Positions 1 to 8,623 of a stretch of DNA of 64,000 bases are shown in pieces. This DNA comes from Methanolobus tindarius DSM 2278 (GTDB lineage: Archaea > Halobacteriota > Methanosarcinia > Methanosarcinales > Methanosarcinaceae). A model generated the notes under the pieces. That model saw only the letters and a list, made by a program, of their open reading frames with translations, was not told the DNA's origin and searched no databases. The stretch covers positions 1,462,879-1,526,878 of the forward strand of contig NZ_AZAJ01000001.1 of NCBI RefSeq assembly GCF_000504205.1, written 5' to 3'. Position 1 is the stretch's first letter. The number at the start of each line of letters is the position of its first letter. Both the position numbers and the translations under genes were made by a program.

Positions 1-595
1 TTACAACTACAAAAGCAATTATAAGTGAGAATGTAGCAAGCATGATGAATTGTATCATGTCAGTCCAGATAACTGCGGAGAAACCTCCAAGTGTTACGTA
101 AACTGAGATTGCAAGAGCTACAATTGCCGCTGCGTATATTGGTTCAAGACCAAAGAATATGCTTAGTACAAGTGAGAAACCCTTGATATCGGCAACAGCG
201 AAAAGAGCCATTACGATTGCGATAACAACGGCAACAGGCGCACGTATTGAACTACTGAACCTCTGTTCAAGTAATTCAGGCTGTGTGATTGCAGGCAGGT
301 GTTTTATTTTACCTACAAGCAGAGCGATCAACAACAGTGCAATGATGTTTGGGGCTACAAAGCTCCAGATGGAGCCCATTCCAAGCAACATGTAAAGTGC
401 AATGACTGATAGAATTCCACCAGCAGTCATCCATGAAGATGCTGCGGAGAAACCAATTCCCACTGAACTGATCTTACGGCCTGCAAGCCAGAAATCAGTT
501 ACAGATTTTTGCTTTTTTGTAAAATATAATCCTATACCAATGAGTCCAAGCAAATAGACTGCCATTAATATAAGGAATATCTGATAACTTTCCAT
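1..595 (-). CDS. sodium:solute symporter (SSF family), truncated by window edge
   Basis: Reading the minus strand from an ATG at 595 gives an open frame of 198 codons that runs off the left edge. The N-terminus is a membrane segment followed by the SSF signature around DFWLAGRKISSVGIGFS and SSWMTAGG, and a later segment reads VTLGGFSAVIWTDMIQF, another family hallmark. About five membrane helices are visible of the usual 12-13. Members co-transport sodium with small organic solutes such as proline, pantothenate or compatible solutes; the substrate cannot be told here. A TATA-like box lies about 60 bp upstream. The C-terminal half is outside the window. Confidence 0.9.
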   Translation of the reverse strand, partial: MESYQIFLILMAVYLLGLIGIGLYFTKKQKSVTDFWLAGRKISSVGIGFSAASSWMTAGGILSVIALYMLLGMGSIWSFVAPNIIALLLIALLVGKIKHLPAITQPELLEQRFSSSIRAPVAVVIAIVMALFAVADIKGFSLVLSIFFGLEPIYAAAIVALAISVYVTLGGFSAVIWTDMIQFIMLATFSLIIAFVVV

Positions 596-934
596 AATTA
601 CTACCTCTTAACCTCTTATAATGATTTAAAACTCCGATACAGACTATCGAAGGCCTTTATATATGTGTTATAACTCTTATTTTAGTAAGTATATAAGGGT
701 TTTCAAAAAATCCACTTTATGTTTAATCAATTTAATTTACCCTCACAAATTAAACATACTCTATTGATGGCTATTTTAATAAATTCATTCCAAGATACAA
801 AATTAAATTGAGTTAATAAAATGGGATTTCCCATCTTAAATAACTAAATTGAATATTAATTCTCTGCTTAAATTCTATGATCAATTCAATACTCAATACA
901 AAATAATATTATCATTCAGATACTATTTCCTAGC
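596..934. promoter_or_regulatory. intergenic region with SSF promoter
   Basis: This 339-bp AT-rich stretch separates the divergent symporter and nurA genes. On the minus strand a TATA box (CATATATAAAGG, 653-665) sits at a suitable distance for a leader of about 35 nt before the symporter ATG. On the plus strand TATATAAG at 690-697 is TATA-like but is about 240 bp from nurA. No open frame or RNA gene is apparent. Confidence 0.5.
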
Positions 935-2218
935 ATGACCCTTGAGCCGGTTCACATAAAAGAGATACATGAAATAGTCGACCGTATTGATAAATGTTTC
1001 AAAAAAGATGAAAACGACAGCGATGATAATGAAAAAGTAAGAAACATACTTGAAAGGCTCAGGAAACTTGAATACAACGGCAAGGTAGTGTTAAGATCTA
1101 TCGGACCGGTCAGACGTGGAAAAGCAAGTATTGAGAGAATGCTGCATTCTGAAGATCCTTTCCCGGTATCTTATTCCTGCGACAGTGGAAGCACTACTGC
1201 CAAGACATTTGATAATGGTCTGTACATCGATTTCTGCCACTGTGCTATGGCATGTACGCCTACTGACCTTGACGTTCACAGCAAAAGGACAATTGTTGCA
1301 GCGGCTTATACTTTGAGTGATAAGGTGTATCTTAATACCAGTAACGACTGGGAATCTTTTGATGAAGGATGTGGAAGAAAAAAGATAATTCAAGTACAAC
1401 CCGGGCTGCTCAACAAAAAAGTCACTGACATATTACACGACATCGCTCTCTATCTTTCTGAATCAGAGCACATACTCTGGATGCTTGACAGCATTGGAAA
1501 TGATGATTTTTTCATAATGGATGGTCCCATTTATCCTAAAAGAATAATGTACTGGATGGTGGTCAATTCCGAAGATGTGAATATAAGCATCGACCCCAGT
1601 AGCAGGAAAATAATTCAGAATTACATTGACATAATGGACCATCATATTGAAAATATGAAGCCTCTAGTGGGTTTTGTAAAGAACCCGGAGGACATGCAGA
1701 TAATGCTGGCACTAAGGAAGCAGGAGCCTGAACTTGACCTCCCATGGCTTGTAGATGCACAATTCTTCAAGAATGCACTTTCTCTTGAAAGAACAGGTAT
1801 GAAGAGACGGGAAGCTGAGAAATATATCACCTACACAAACTGGTTCGTGCAGCCAAACCAGTTCTACGAAAAGATGCTGAAATCAACTTCGCCGCTTGTG
1901 GCGGAACTTGCCGACAGCAAATTCGATGCAGAGGATTATGCCCTTAGTTTTTTCATGGCGTATGTTCCAAAGCTTAATACAATTTTTAAAATAGAATCAC
2001 CTTACGGGCTTGTTAAGAACGAAGAACTGAGAAACCGCATGACGAGAAAAGTGCTCTACGACCTGGCACTTAACGGAATACCAAAGACACTTTCAAAGGC
2101 AGATTCAATAGCAAAGATACCGGTGCCTGAAAGAAAGAATATCATTGACAGATTCAGGAATTCTAAAATTGATACTAATTATAACAGTGTAAGATGGGAT
2201 GAGAAGGATGAGAGATAA
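935..2218 (+). CDS. nurA: DNA double-strand break repair nuclease NurA
   Basis: The 427-residue product has a NurA-domain motif I around CDSGST (residues 82-87), where Asp83 would be a catalytic metal ligand, followed by a beta-strand core (LYIDFCHCAM). NurA is a 5'-3' nuclease and single-strand endonuclease that works in a complex with the HerA hexamer to resect DNA ends in archaea. The stop overlaps the start of herA by 20 nt, so the two are translationally coupled as expected for partners. Mre11 and Rad50, often in the same operon, are not in this window. Family assignment is by motif and context. Confidence 0.85.
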   Translation: MTLEPVHIKEIHEIVDRIDKCFKKDENDSDDNEKVRNILERLRKLEYNGKVVLRSIGPVRRGKASIERMLHSEDPFPVSYSCDSGSTTAKTFDNGLYIDFCHCAMACTPTDLDVHSKRTIVAAAYTLSDKVYLNTSNDWESFDEGCGRKKIIQVQPGLLNKKVTDILHDIALYLSESEHILWMLDSIGNDDFFIMDGPIYPKRIMYWMVVNSEDVNISIDPSSRKIIQNYIDIMDHHIENMKPLVGFVKNPEDMQIMLALRKQEPELDLPWLVDAQFFKNALSLERTGMKRREAEKYITYTNWFVQPNQFYEKMLKSTSPLVAELADSKFDAEDYALSFFMAYVPKLNTIFKIESPYGLVKNEELRNRMTRKVLYDLALNGIPKTLSKADSIAKIPVPERKNIIDRFRNSKIDTNYNSVRWDEKDER

Positions 2219-4031
2219 GGACATACTTTCTTTTGCAGGCGACATGGATGATGAAATGGATGTCGAGATTCCGGCAATTGACAAAAAACTGAGTGCAACG
2301 GGTGAAGATGATTTTGAGGAACTTGTACCTGAAACAGATAGCAATGCATACATGCAGAACGGAGTTTCAGATGATGCTTTCGGTATAATCACCACAGGAA
2401 TTGACCCGCTGGAAATAACAGAAGCCGGAGCAAGAATTACCGGATATATTACAACATCACACCGCCAGAAAGTGAGACTTGGAACCTATGTCATGGTCCC
2501 GTATGGAGATGAAGACCTGTTCGCAAGAATATGGAAACTCCAGTACCTTCAGGAATATGCTGTTGATGATGCGACCGAGATCCACTCTCGCAGGATGCTG
2601 CAGTCCAATACTACAGATGAGGTTGACTACAAGTTCCTGGCTTACCTTGACCCTATTTGCATCCTTTACGAACCAAGGGGAAAGGGAATCCTTGACAGGA
2701 GAATGAGCGACAGGATACCACGTCCAAATACTCCTATTTTTCCTGTAACTGATAAAAAGAAGATACAGACCGGTCTCAATATTCCTGAGGAAGGAATCTT
2801 CATGGGACACCTGAGCGTTGGCGGGGAACTTGTAAAGACACACGCTGTTCCTCCTACTGTCCCATATTACCTGAGAAATGACTACTTAATGGGAGACCCT
2901 CTGATATTCAGGCACATGCTTGTATGTGGAAGTACAGGTACTGGAAAGACCTTCCTGACAAAGAACCTGCTGCGTCAGTTCATGAGTGAGAATAACCGTT
3001 ACAAGCTCCGTGGTTCAGAGGAAAGGAGAAATCCCTGTCTTGTGATAATGGATCCACAGGATGAGTATTCCCAGCTCTTTGAGGACAATCCTGAGATAAC
3101 AGATGATGATGATTTCAAATTCAGGGCCGAAAAAGTTAATTTCGGTGCATGCAGGAATACGAAAACCTTTGTTGCAAAAATAAATGGTGAAGCTTACACT
3201 GGCAGGTCAAGAGCAGAGCAGATAGAGTTCACAATTCCCTTTGAAATAGTGCAGAACAACTCGTGGCTCATTGCACCAGTAGGCATGACCGAATTGCAGT
3301 ATGTAGGAGTTGACCTGCTGCTTGAAGATTACTTCAAGAAACCCGGACAGCACACTTACAGCGGTTTCATGGATTTTATTGATAACGATGTAACCAGAGA
3401 CCTGTATGTTGAAAGTGGTAAGATACACGAATCTTCCTATGATGGTATCGTGCGAAGGGTAAAGAACCGGGCTCTTGCAAGAGTATTTGACCAGCCTGCA
3501 AGACCGATAAGTGAGATTCTCGGACAGATATTCAAACCGGGACAGGTTAGTGTGTTTCCTACCGAGTATATCACAAACTCAAGAATACGTGACATTATTA
3601 CTCTAACTTTGATGAGCACGATAGTCGATAACAAACTGAACACTTCAGGAGAGGCCGCTGTGAAGGAAACTCCAATTATCCTTGGACTTGATGAAGCTCA
3701 CCGTTATCTTGCAAAGGCAGGTGGAGAGCACTCAAGGAGACTCATTTCCAAGTTTGCTGATGCTGCACGTCAGGGAAGAAAGGAAGGACTTGGACTTTTC
3801 CTTATTACACAGGATCCACAGGATATTGATGATACAATTTTCAAGCAGATCAATACGCGTGTGATTCTTAATCTCAGTAATGATGCTGCAATCAGCACCA
3901 TGAAGGTGAAAAAGGAATTTGAGAAGAGAATTCCTTACCTGAAGAAAGGGCAGATGATTGTTCAGAGCCCTGATAACAGTGATATGGTTGAGATTATGGG
4001 GCTTTCAAGGTGTGTTGTTAAACACATTTAA
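2199..4031 (+). CDS. herA: HerA-type hexameric DNA translocase/helicase
   Basis: The 610-residue protein has an N-terminal beta-barrel region, a Walker A motif GSTGTGKT at about residues 244-251, the HerA-type segment LVIMDPQDEY, Walker B IILGLDEAHRYL near 495-505 and an arginine-finger region RQGRKEGLG near 530. HerA translocates DNA and drives NurA during end resection. It starts inside nurA. An ATG nine bases downstream (2208) is an alternative start. The last 26 codons are repeated at 4642-4719, beyond the next gene, which suggests the 3' end was rearranged. Confidence 0.92.
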   Translation: MRRMRDKDILSFAGDMDDEMDVEIPAIDKKLSATGEDDFEELVPETDSNAYMQNGVSDDAFGIITTGIDPLEITEAGARITGYITTSHRQKVRLGTYVMVPYGDEDLFARIWKLQYLQEYAVDDATEIHSRRMLQSNTTDEVDYKFLAYLDPICILYEPRGKGILDRRMSDRIPRPNTPIFPVTDKKKIQTGLNIPEEGIFMGHLSVGGELVKTHAVPPTVPYYLRNDYLMGDPLIFRHMLVCGSTGTGKTFLTKNLLRQFMSENNRYKLRGSEERRNPCLVIMDPQDEYSQLFEDNPEITDDDDFKFRAEKVNFGACRNTKTFVAKINGEAYTGRSRAEQIEFTIPFEIVQNNSWLIAPVGMTELQYVGVDLLLEDYFKKPGQHTYSGFMDFIDNDVTRDLYVESGKIHESSYDGIVRRVKNRALARVFDQPARPISEILGQIFKPGQVSVFPTEYITNSRIRDIITLTLMSTIVDNKLNTSGEAAVKETPIILGLDEAHRYLAKAGGEHSRRLISKFADAARQGRKEGLGLFLITQDPQDIDDTIFKQINTRVILNLSNDAAISTMKVKKEFEKRIPYLKKGQMIVQSPDNSDMVEIMGLSRCVVKHI

Positions 4032-4069
4032 TTTTTTTGAACTATAGTTCACCCTTCCGAAAGTAAATG

Positions 4070-4091
4070 AAAGCTTCCTTTGAGAAGCTTT
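4070..4091. terminator. hairpin between convergent herA and RDD gene
   Basis: Perfect 8-bp arms AAAGCTTC and GAAGCTTT with a 6-nt loop lie between the convergent genes and run into the stop codon of the RDD gene. A 12-bp perfect palindrome GAACTATAGTTC (4039-4050) and a T7 run precede it. It is probably a transcript-end structure usable from both sides. Confidence 0.45.
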
Positions 4092-4584
4092 ATTTATAAA
4101 CCACAAAAGTTTCAGCCGCCATGTCATAGAGTCCCTGTTTCTTTTCAGAGAATGGAATGGCTATGTAACCAATTCCAAGCATCAACGCGGTTACATCTTT
4201 GACTATGGATCTAACAACTGCTTTTCCAAAGGATATTCTATTTCCTTCATAATCTATTACTTTAATTCCAACTACTTGTTTGCCAATTGTTGCTTGTTTT
4301 TCTGAACTCTCAAAGCCTGCGAAATAACTAATTCCAACAATAATAGAACTTAGCAGAATAAAAACTAGTGATCCCTGGAACAAAACACCTGCAATTACAC
4401 CAATAATTAAACCAAATATATACAAAAAAACTCCATCAATAAATCTTGCAGCAAATCGTATCCAAAATCCTGCATAAGGTAATTGGCCATTGTTTGGAGA
4501 ATTAATAGAACTCAAATTTGCATTACATTCACTACATGAAACAGCAGTGTCTTCATTAAAATTACCACATTTAGGACAATACAT
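4090..4584 (-). CDS. zinc-ribbon RDD-family membrane protein
   Basis: The 164-residue protein starts with a zinc ribbon (Cys3, Cys6, Cys17, Cys20), followed by an RDD domain: the arginine-containing first helix GFWIRFAARFIDGVF, a second hydrophobic helix pair, and the C-terminal ISFGKAVVRSIVKD segment. RDD proteins are small polytopic membrane proteins of mostly unknown transport role. The gene stands alone, opposite herA, and lies between two copies of the herA 3' end, as if it arrived with an insertion or duplication. Confidence 0.8.
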   Translation of the reverse strand: MYCPKCGNFNEDTAVSCSECNANLSSINSPNNGQLPYAGFWIRFAARFIDGVFLYIFGLIIGVIAGVLFQGSLVFILLSSIIVGISYFAGFESSEKQATIGKQVVGIKVIDYEGNRISFGKAVVRSIVKDVTALMLGIGYIAIPFSEKKQGLYDMAAETFVVYK

Positions 4585-4641
4585 TATAAAAACTCCAAGG
4601 GGAAAACTACATTTATTTATAAATAAGTGTTTCTATTTTAT

Positions 4642-4719
4642 CTGATAGTGCAGAGCCCTGATAACAGTGATATGGTTGAGATTATGGGACTCTCGAGGTG
4701 TGTTGTGAAGCATGTATAA
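4642..4719 (+). repeat. detached duplicate of the herA 3' end
   Basis: This 78-bp stretch matches herA 3954-4031 in frame and ends in the same stop position. The first part is identical over about 39 nt. The remaining differences are almost all at third codon positions (ggg/gga, ctt/ctc, tca/tcg, gtt/gtg, aaa/aag, cac/cat), with only the last residue (Ile/Val) clearly changed. It has no start codon or upstream coding frame, so it is a remnant. It lies 688 bp downstream of the original copy, with the RDD gene between them. Confidence 0.85.
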
Positions 4720-4832
4720 CCTTTAATGCTGCAATAGGAAGTATTTCTCCATTGATTCTTCAAAAACTTATTATAGCAATAAATAATTTACTTAGATAAG
4801 TTTGTTTTTATTTTTCACTATGTGAAATCTGG

Positions 4833-5699
4833 ATGAATATATGTTTGGGAAAAAATATGACTAATGTGCCTACTTTGGGATTTGTTATTGTTTATGTAAT
4901 GATATTGGCAGTCATTCCGTTTATAATGGGACTCATTCCCGCTCAGTTTTTATTTAAAAATACAAAAATATCTATCATTGCAGGAATAAGTTCACTTTTT
5001 TTCTATATTGTTTTAATTAAACTCTCGTTCTCTTCTTTTGTAACTTCATTAATAGCAGCTTTCATTTCATGCATCCTGATAGGAATTACTCTTTACAGCA
5101 TCAAAAAATTGAATATACCTGTCATCAATTTGAATATCGCAGAGAAACTGAGTTTTATAAATCGTAAAACAATTACTGTACTGGTTGTTTTTTTACTGCT
5201 CATTACACTGCTTGGTTACGGTCAAAGTCAGAAAATGGAAAAGGAAATAGAATTCGATGTGAAAGACCGAATACATGATATTGACTATCAGGGAATGCCA
5301 GGAGCCGAACTTAGCGGGTATGAGCATGTAGATATTGTCCGACTGGACTCTGAAATAGTCAGAGACTCGGTTGTTCTGGAAATGAAACTTGCTGGGAATG
5401 TGTCAGAAAAAGAGACTGTTGACTATAACTTCTTCATACACACCACCCAATACGGAACACCCAGCATAACAATTTCAAAATGGGAAATGGAAAAAGAAGG
5501 AAATATCCTGAGAGGCTATGTTCCTTTGGAGATAGCACAGAATGGAAAAATGTTCGATGTCCAGGCAGTTGCATCCGAATCAAATTTCAGTCCAAGCCAG
5601 GGGATTGATGGAATTTATGATTCATGTTCAAAAGAAAAATATCAAGCTGGTATTCTGAAAATACTGGATTCTTTAATGAGATTGTTTCTGGGAGCATGA
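4833..5699 (+). CDS. hypothetical membrane protein
   Basis: The 288-residue product has about four hydrophobic helices in residues 1-130, then a soluble domain of about 150 residues (from FDVKDRIHDIDY to the C-terminus) rich in beta-strand-like segments, probably extracytoplasmic. I do not recognise the family. ATG codons at 4833 and 4857 are both possible starts; the second begins directly with MTNVPTLGF and the first helix. The gene lies just after the herA-tail remnant and before a tRNA. Confidence 0.65.
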   Translation: MNICLGKNMTNVPTLGFVIVYVMILAVIPFIMGLIPAQFLFKNTKISIIAGISSLFFYIVLIKLSFSSFVTSLIAAFISCILIGITLYSIKKLNIPVINLNIAEKLSFINRKTITVLVVFLLLITLLGYGQSQKMEKEIEFDVKDRIHDIDYQGMPGAELSGYEHVDIVRLDSEIVRDSVVLEMKLAGNVSEKETVDYNFFIHTTQYGTPSITISKWEMEKEGNILRGYVPLEIAQNGKMFDVQAVASESNFSPSQGIDGIYDSCSKEKYQAGILKILDSLMRLFLGA

Positions 5700-5812
5700 T
5701 GAAACTTACAGCTTTTATTCAGTGGTTCTACACAAAATGAGCTGGACACATAAGAAATCTATAAACAGAGGCATTGATTTGATGAAGAATAGTCACATAT
5801 AGTGCGGATTAA

Positions 5813-5828
5813 CCGAAACGTATATATG
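5813..5828 (+). promoter_or_regulatory. BRE/TATA box of tRNA-Lys
   Basis: CCGAAACGTATATATG is a strong archaeal BRE plus TATA element. Initiation about 25 bp downstream would leave a short 5' leader before the tRNA at 5874. No other gene starts here. Confidence 0.75.
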
Positions 5829-5873
5829 AGGCTAGTACGTATGGGTGTCTCGCTCAACTTAGCAAGACAACGC

Positions 5874-5947
5874 GGGCCGGTAGCTTAGCCAGGCAGAGCG
5901 ACGGACTCTTAATCCGTAGGCCAGGGGTTCAACTCCCTTCCGGCTCG
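5874..5947 (+). tRNA. tRNA-Lys (anticodon CTT)
   Basis: The 74-nt sequence folds into a full cloverleaf. The acceptor stem GGGCCGG pairs with CCGGCTC (one G-T pair), the D arm is AGCTTAGCC..., and the anticodon stem ACGGA/TCCGT encloses loop CTCTTAA with anticodon CTT. The T arm is AGGGG-TTCAACT-CCCTT and the discriminator base is G. CCA is not encoded. No intron is seen. It decodes AAG. Confidence 0.95.
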
Positions 5948-6193
5948 CATTTTACAATCTCTTTTCTGGTGACACTAACTGCTTGATAGCAATTGCTGTA
6001 TTCAATTACAAATTTAAATCATGTTTTTACCACAAAAGTTCTGAATCTGTTGTTCAGAACTTTGTTTCTTAACATTATAAGTCGGTGCACAGAATTCTTG
6101 TATTCGGAGAAAACTCAATTATACACAGGGTGGGGTGTACGGCTTGCTTACTTTAAACCATACAGTCCTGATGCCCTTTTTACAGGTGGAAAA

Positions 6194-7033
6194 ATGAAAT
6201 ATTACAGGGAGATTACAGGCTCGATTATCGTATCAATTCTACTAATTGCTGCTATATCTACATGTATAGTATGCGGAGCTGTATCTGAGGACACATCTGA
6301 TTCGGATAAAGCATATTATGCTTTGGCAAGTATCATGCTAAACCCGAAAGAAGATGATAAAACTACCATGATGCAGTGGATTGATGAAACTGAACTCTTA
6401 TCAGAAGATGAAAAACCCGAACTAAAACAGAATTTACTTGATGCCTGGGAAAGATTCCCTGATAATACAGATGAGGATCTTGAAGCTGCAAAACTGGCTC
6501 TTGATATTGCAGTAGATGTTGCAGCAAAGGAAAAAGCGGCAGAAAAAGATGATTCTGATCTGGCACCAGAAGAAATAGCAGCTATAAGTTATTCTAATAC
6601 ATACAGCATTAAAGAAAGTCCCGGTCTAATTGAGATAAGAGGAGATTTGCCAGTTTTTTCTTCTGATGAAGAGAAACAAGAAGTGTATTCGATTCTTGAT
6701 GTCCTGCATAATGATATTCGTGAAGATATTGAACCCTACGTTTATCCTAATGGACCAATCATTAGCAATGGATGGAATATAGAAGGCTGCTATAGTATAA
6801 CATTTAGTAAAGATATGGAAGTCACAGATTCCCAAATAGATGAAATCTATGAACTGATAATCAAAAAATCAATGGAACTCTCTGGAAAAGAAGTCACTGT
6901 TGCATTCCTAGAAGGGAATATTGAAAATGAAATGGCAGTTGAAGAAGAAACAACTCAATCTGCAACTCCCGGCTTCTCAGCTTTGAGTCTTGTTTTTGTA
7001 ATCTTACTCATTTTGCTTAGAAGGAACCGGTAA
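6194..7033 (+). CDS. surface protein with PGF-CTERM-type anchor
   Basis: The start at 6194 follows a GGTGG element and opens a signal peptide (MKYYREITGSIIVSILLIAA); the frame extends upstream to 5993 but without signal-like features. The mature part has an acidic helical region, then a domain of about 100 residues containing YPNGPIISNGW and IDEIYELIIKKS. The C-terminus is a TPGF motif, one hydrophobic helix and RRNR, the arrangement of archaeosortase-processed PGF-CTERM proteins. The domain also occurs in the window's proteins at 47225 and 52139. An inverted repeat (AACCGG/CCGGTT) spans the stop and could terminate transcription. Function unknown. Confidence 0.75.
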   Translation: MKYYREITGSIIVSILLIAAISTCIVCGAVSEDTSDSDKAYYALASIMLNPKEDDKTTMMQWIDETELLSEDEKPELKQNLLDAWERFPDNTDEDLEAAKLALDIAVDVAAKEKAAEKDDSDLAPEEIAAISYSNTYSIKESPGLIEIRGDLPVFSSDEEKQEVYSILDVLHNDIREDIEPYVYPNGPIISNGWNIEGCYSITFSKDMEVTDSQIDEIYELIIKKSMELSGKEVTVAFLEGNIENEMAVEEETTQSATPGFSALSLVFVILLILLRRNR

Positions 7034-7144
7034 GTTTTAGACTTTAACCGGTTTCCATTTTCTTATTTTTCAATTGCTGTCCTGGAAAACATTCCATTAG
7101 CCTTATCTATCTTTGAATTTTATTTGGTTGAAAAAGGTGAAACA

Positions 7145-7315
7145 ATGCCAAAAGTGAGTCTTGACATTCCCCAGGAGCTTCTTGACGACCTCAACAAACA
7201 TGTCGGAGATAACAAGAAGTTCGTTACACAGGCTGATGCCATAAGGACAGCTGTGCGCAAAATGCTTGACCAGCTCGATGATATCGACCGCAGGCACGGC
7301 AGGCTGGATGAGTAA
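7145..7315 (+). CDS. ribbon-helix-helix (CopG/Arc-type) DNA-binding protein
   Basis: The product is 56 residues: a beta-strand (PKVSLDIP), helix (QELLDDLNKHV) and second helix (TQADAIRTAVRKML), the RHH fold that dimerises to read DNA with paired strands. The start at 7145 is chosen because AAGGTGA lies 5 nt upstream; the frame extends to 7124 without a better site. It is a monocistronic small regulator, with no toxin gene beside it. Confidence 0.8.
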   Translation: MPKVSLDIPQELLDDLNKHVGDNKKFVTQADAIRTAVRKMLDQLDDIDRRHGRLDE

Positions 7316-7380
7316 AATAAAATAAAATAAAAAAAGAAGTTTTCTTATTTTGTGCCTGTTGGCACTTTCAAGCTCAGTGT

Positions 7381-8163
7381 TCAGAGGCTTTTCAAATACT
7401 CAATACACTGCCTGCCTTCATCGAGGTTCATCATTTCAGTTACCATCATACCTTTGTAACCTGAAATGTTTTCCATGAACTTTTTCCAGTCCACTGTTCC
7501 CTGTCCAAGAGGAAGATGCTCATCACGTTTTCCATGGTTATCGTGGATGTGCATGTGTTTGATCTTTACGAGGCACTTTTCCACAAATTCATCAACAAAT
7601 CCATTAGTATTGGCATGGCCTACATCAAGAGTTATTCCAACGTTTTCCCTGTTGACATCTTTCAGAATATCCAGCATTTCATCAGGGTTCATGCCGTAGA
7701 TCTTTGGCATTTTTGGCATATTCTCAACAGCAATTACAATTCCCATGTCTGCTGCATAATCACAAAGCTGCTGGATTGACTCGACATTTGTCTTCCAGGC
7801 CTGATCCTGAACCTGACTTCCGTATGGTGAAAGATAACCCGGGTGAACCACAGCAAGGTTTACAAAATCAGAACCCATGTCAAGACATTTTTTCATCTGA
7901 CGCATAATCTCATTATGAATGCCTTTATTGAGACCTGCAAGGTTCATATCAGAGAACGGCAGGTGCATTGTAAGAGTAAGGTTTGTGGTTTCGGAAATCT
8001 GACGAACCAGATGGATATTCTCATCACTAAGTGTCTGTGAACCTTCCTGGACAATCTCCCAGCCAGCGTATCCCATATCCTCAAGTTCATAGGCCCAGTT
8101 GAACTGATCTCCTACTGCTGCACGTGATGAAAAACTCAGGTTCGTGACATTCATATTAAACAT
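7381..8163 (-). CDS. TIM-barrel sugar-phosphate isomerase/endonuclease IV-like protein
   Basis: The 260-residue protein has the AP-endonuclease-2/xylose isomerase-like TIM barrel. Metal-ligand motifs appear in order: AVENMPKMPKIYG, TLDVGHANTNG and HMHIHDNHGKRDEHLPLG, which supply Glu, Asp/His and His ligands for divalent metals. Members include sugar epimerases and endonuclease IV. The short length and sequence fit the epimerase-like archaeal group better than true Nfo. It overlaps the upstream UPF0201 gene by 8 nt, so it is co-translated with the UPF0200/UPF0201 pair. Substrate unknown. Confidence 0.75.
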   Translation of the reverse strand: MFNMNVTNLSFSSRAAVGDQFNWAYELEDMGYAGWEIVQEGSQTLSDENIHLVRQISETTNLTLTMHLPFSDMNLAGLNKGIHNEIMRQMKKCLDMGSDFVNLAVVHPGYLSPYGSQVQDQAWKTNVESIQQLCDYAADMGIVIAVENMPKMPKIYGMNPDEMLDILKDVNRENVGITLDVGHANTNGFVDEFVEKCLVKIKHMHIHDNHGKRDEHLPLGQGTVDWKKFMENISGYKGMMVTEMMNLDEGRQCIEYLKSL

Positions 8164-8599
8164 CCCTTATATTCATTTCAAAATCAGGAACACCATCTTC
8201 TGTTGGAGGTGTCAGCCACTCGAAGAACCTTTGCATTTCTCCTTCGTTGTCAGCTGTCACGTTGATATTGATAGAACCAAGTGGTTCTTCCTGTGCAGGA
8301 TAGTTCAGGCGGCCAACACTTGCAACCTGCTTGCTGATGATAAAGGAAGTAGACAGTCCGTCATCTGACAAACCGACATTAAGTCTTGTACGTGAAGTAT
8401 CAATAATCTCCTCCTCCCTTATCTGGAAGTGGATATTCTTCAGCGCATAGATGTCGCTGTCACCTGTGAACTTCCCGCTGTACTCTGAGCTTTCCTCGTA
8501 ATCAAAATCCATCTCAGGGAAAAGACGGTCCAGAGCTGAGAAAACTTTGTCCTTGCTCTCTGTTGGGTTCACAACTGCTGAAACTGTAATTTTTATCAT
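8156..8599 (-). CDS. UPF0201 family protein (RNA-binding-like fold)
   Basis: The 147-residue protein starts MIKITVSAVVNPTES and includes the FFEWLTPPTEDG segment typical of the archaeal UPF0201/COG1325 family. The family is predicted to have an RNA-binding ferredoxin-like fold and has no firmly established biochemical role. It lies 24 nt after the UPF0200 kinase-like gene and overlaps the TIM-barrel gene, so the three make one operon. The UPF0200-UPF0201 adjacency is conserved in archaea, and some genomes fuse the two. Confidence 0.75.
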   Translation of the reverse strand: MIKITVSAVVNPTESKDKVFSALDRLFPEMDFDYEESSEYSGKFTGDSDIYALKNIHFQIREEEIIDTSRTRLNVGLSDDGLSTSFIISKQVASVGRLNYPAQEEPLGSININVTADNEGEMQRFFEWLTPPTEDGVPDFEMNIRDV

Positions 8600-8623
8600 G
8601 ATAACTTTCCTGCCGGTTGATTA

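Noticed and set aside
7145-7315. Toxin-antitoxin pair with the ribbon-helix-helix protein as antitoxin
   Set aside because: No small toxin-like gene beside it on the same strand.
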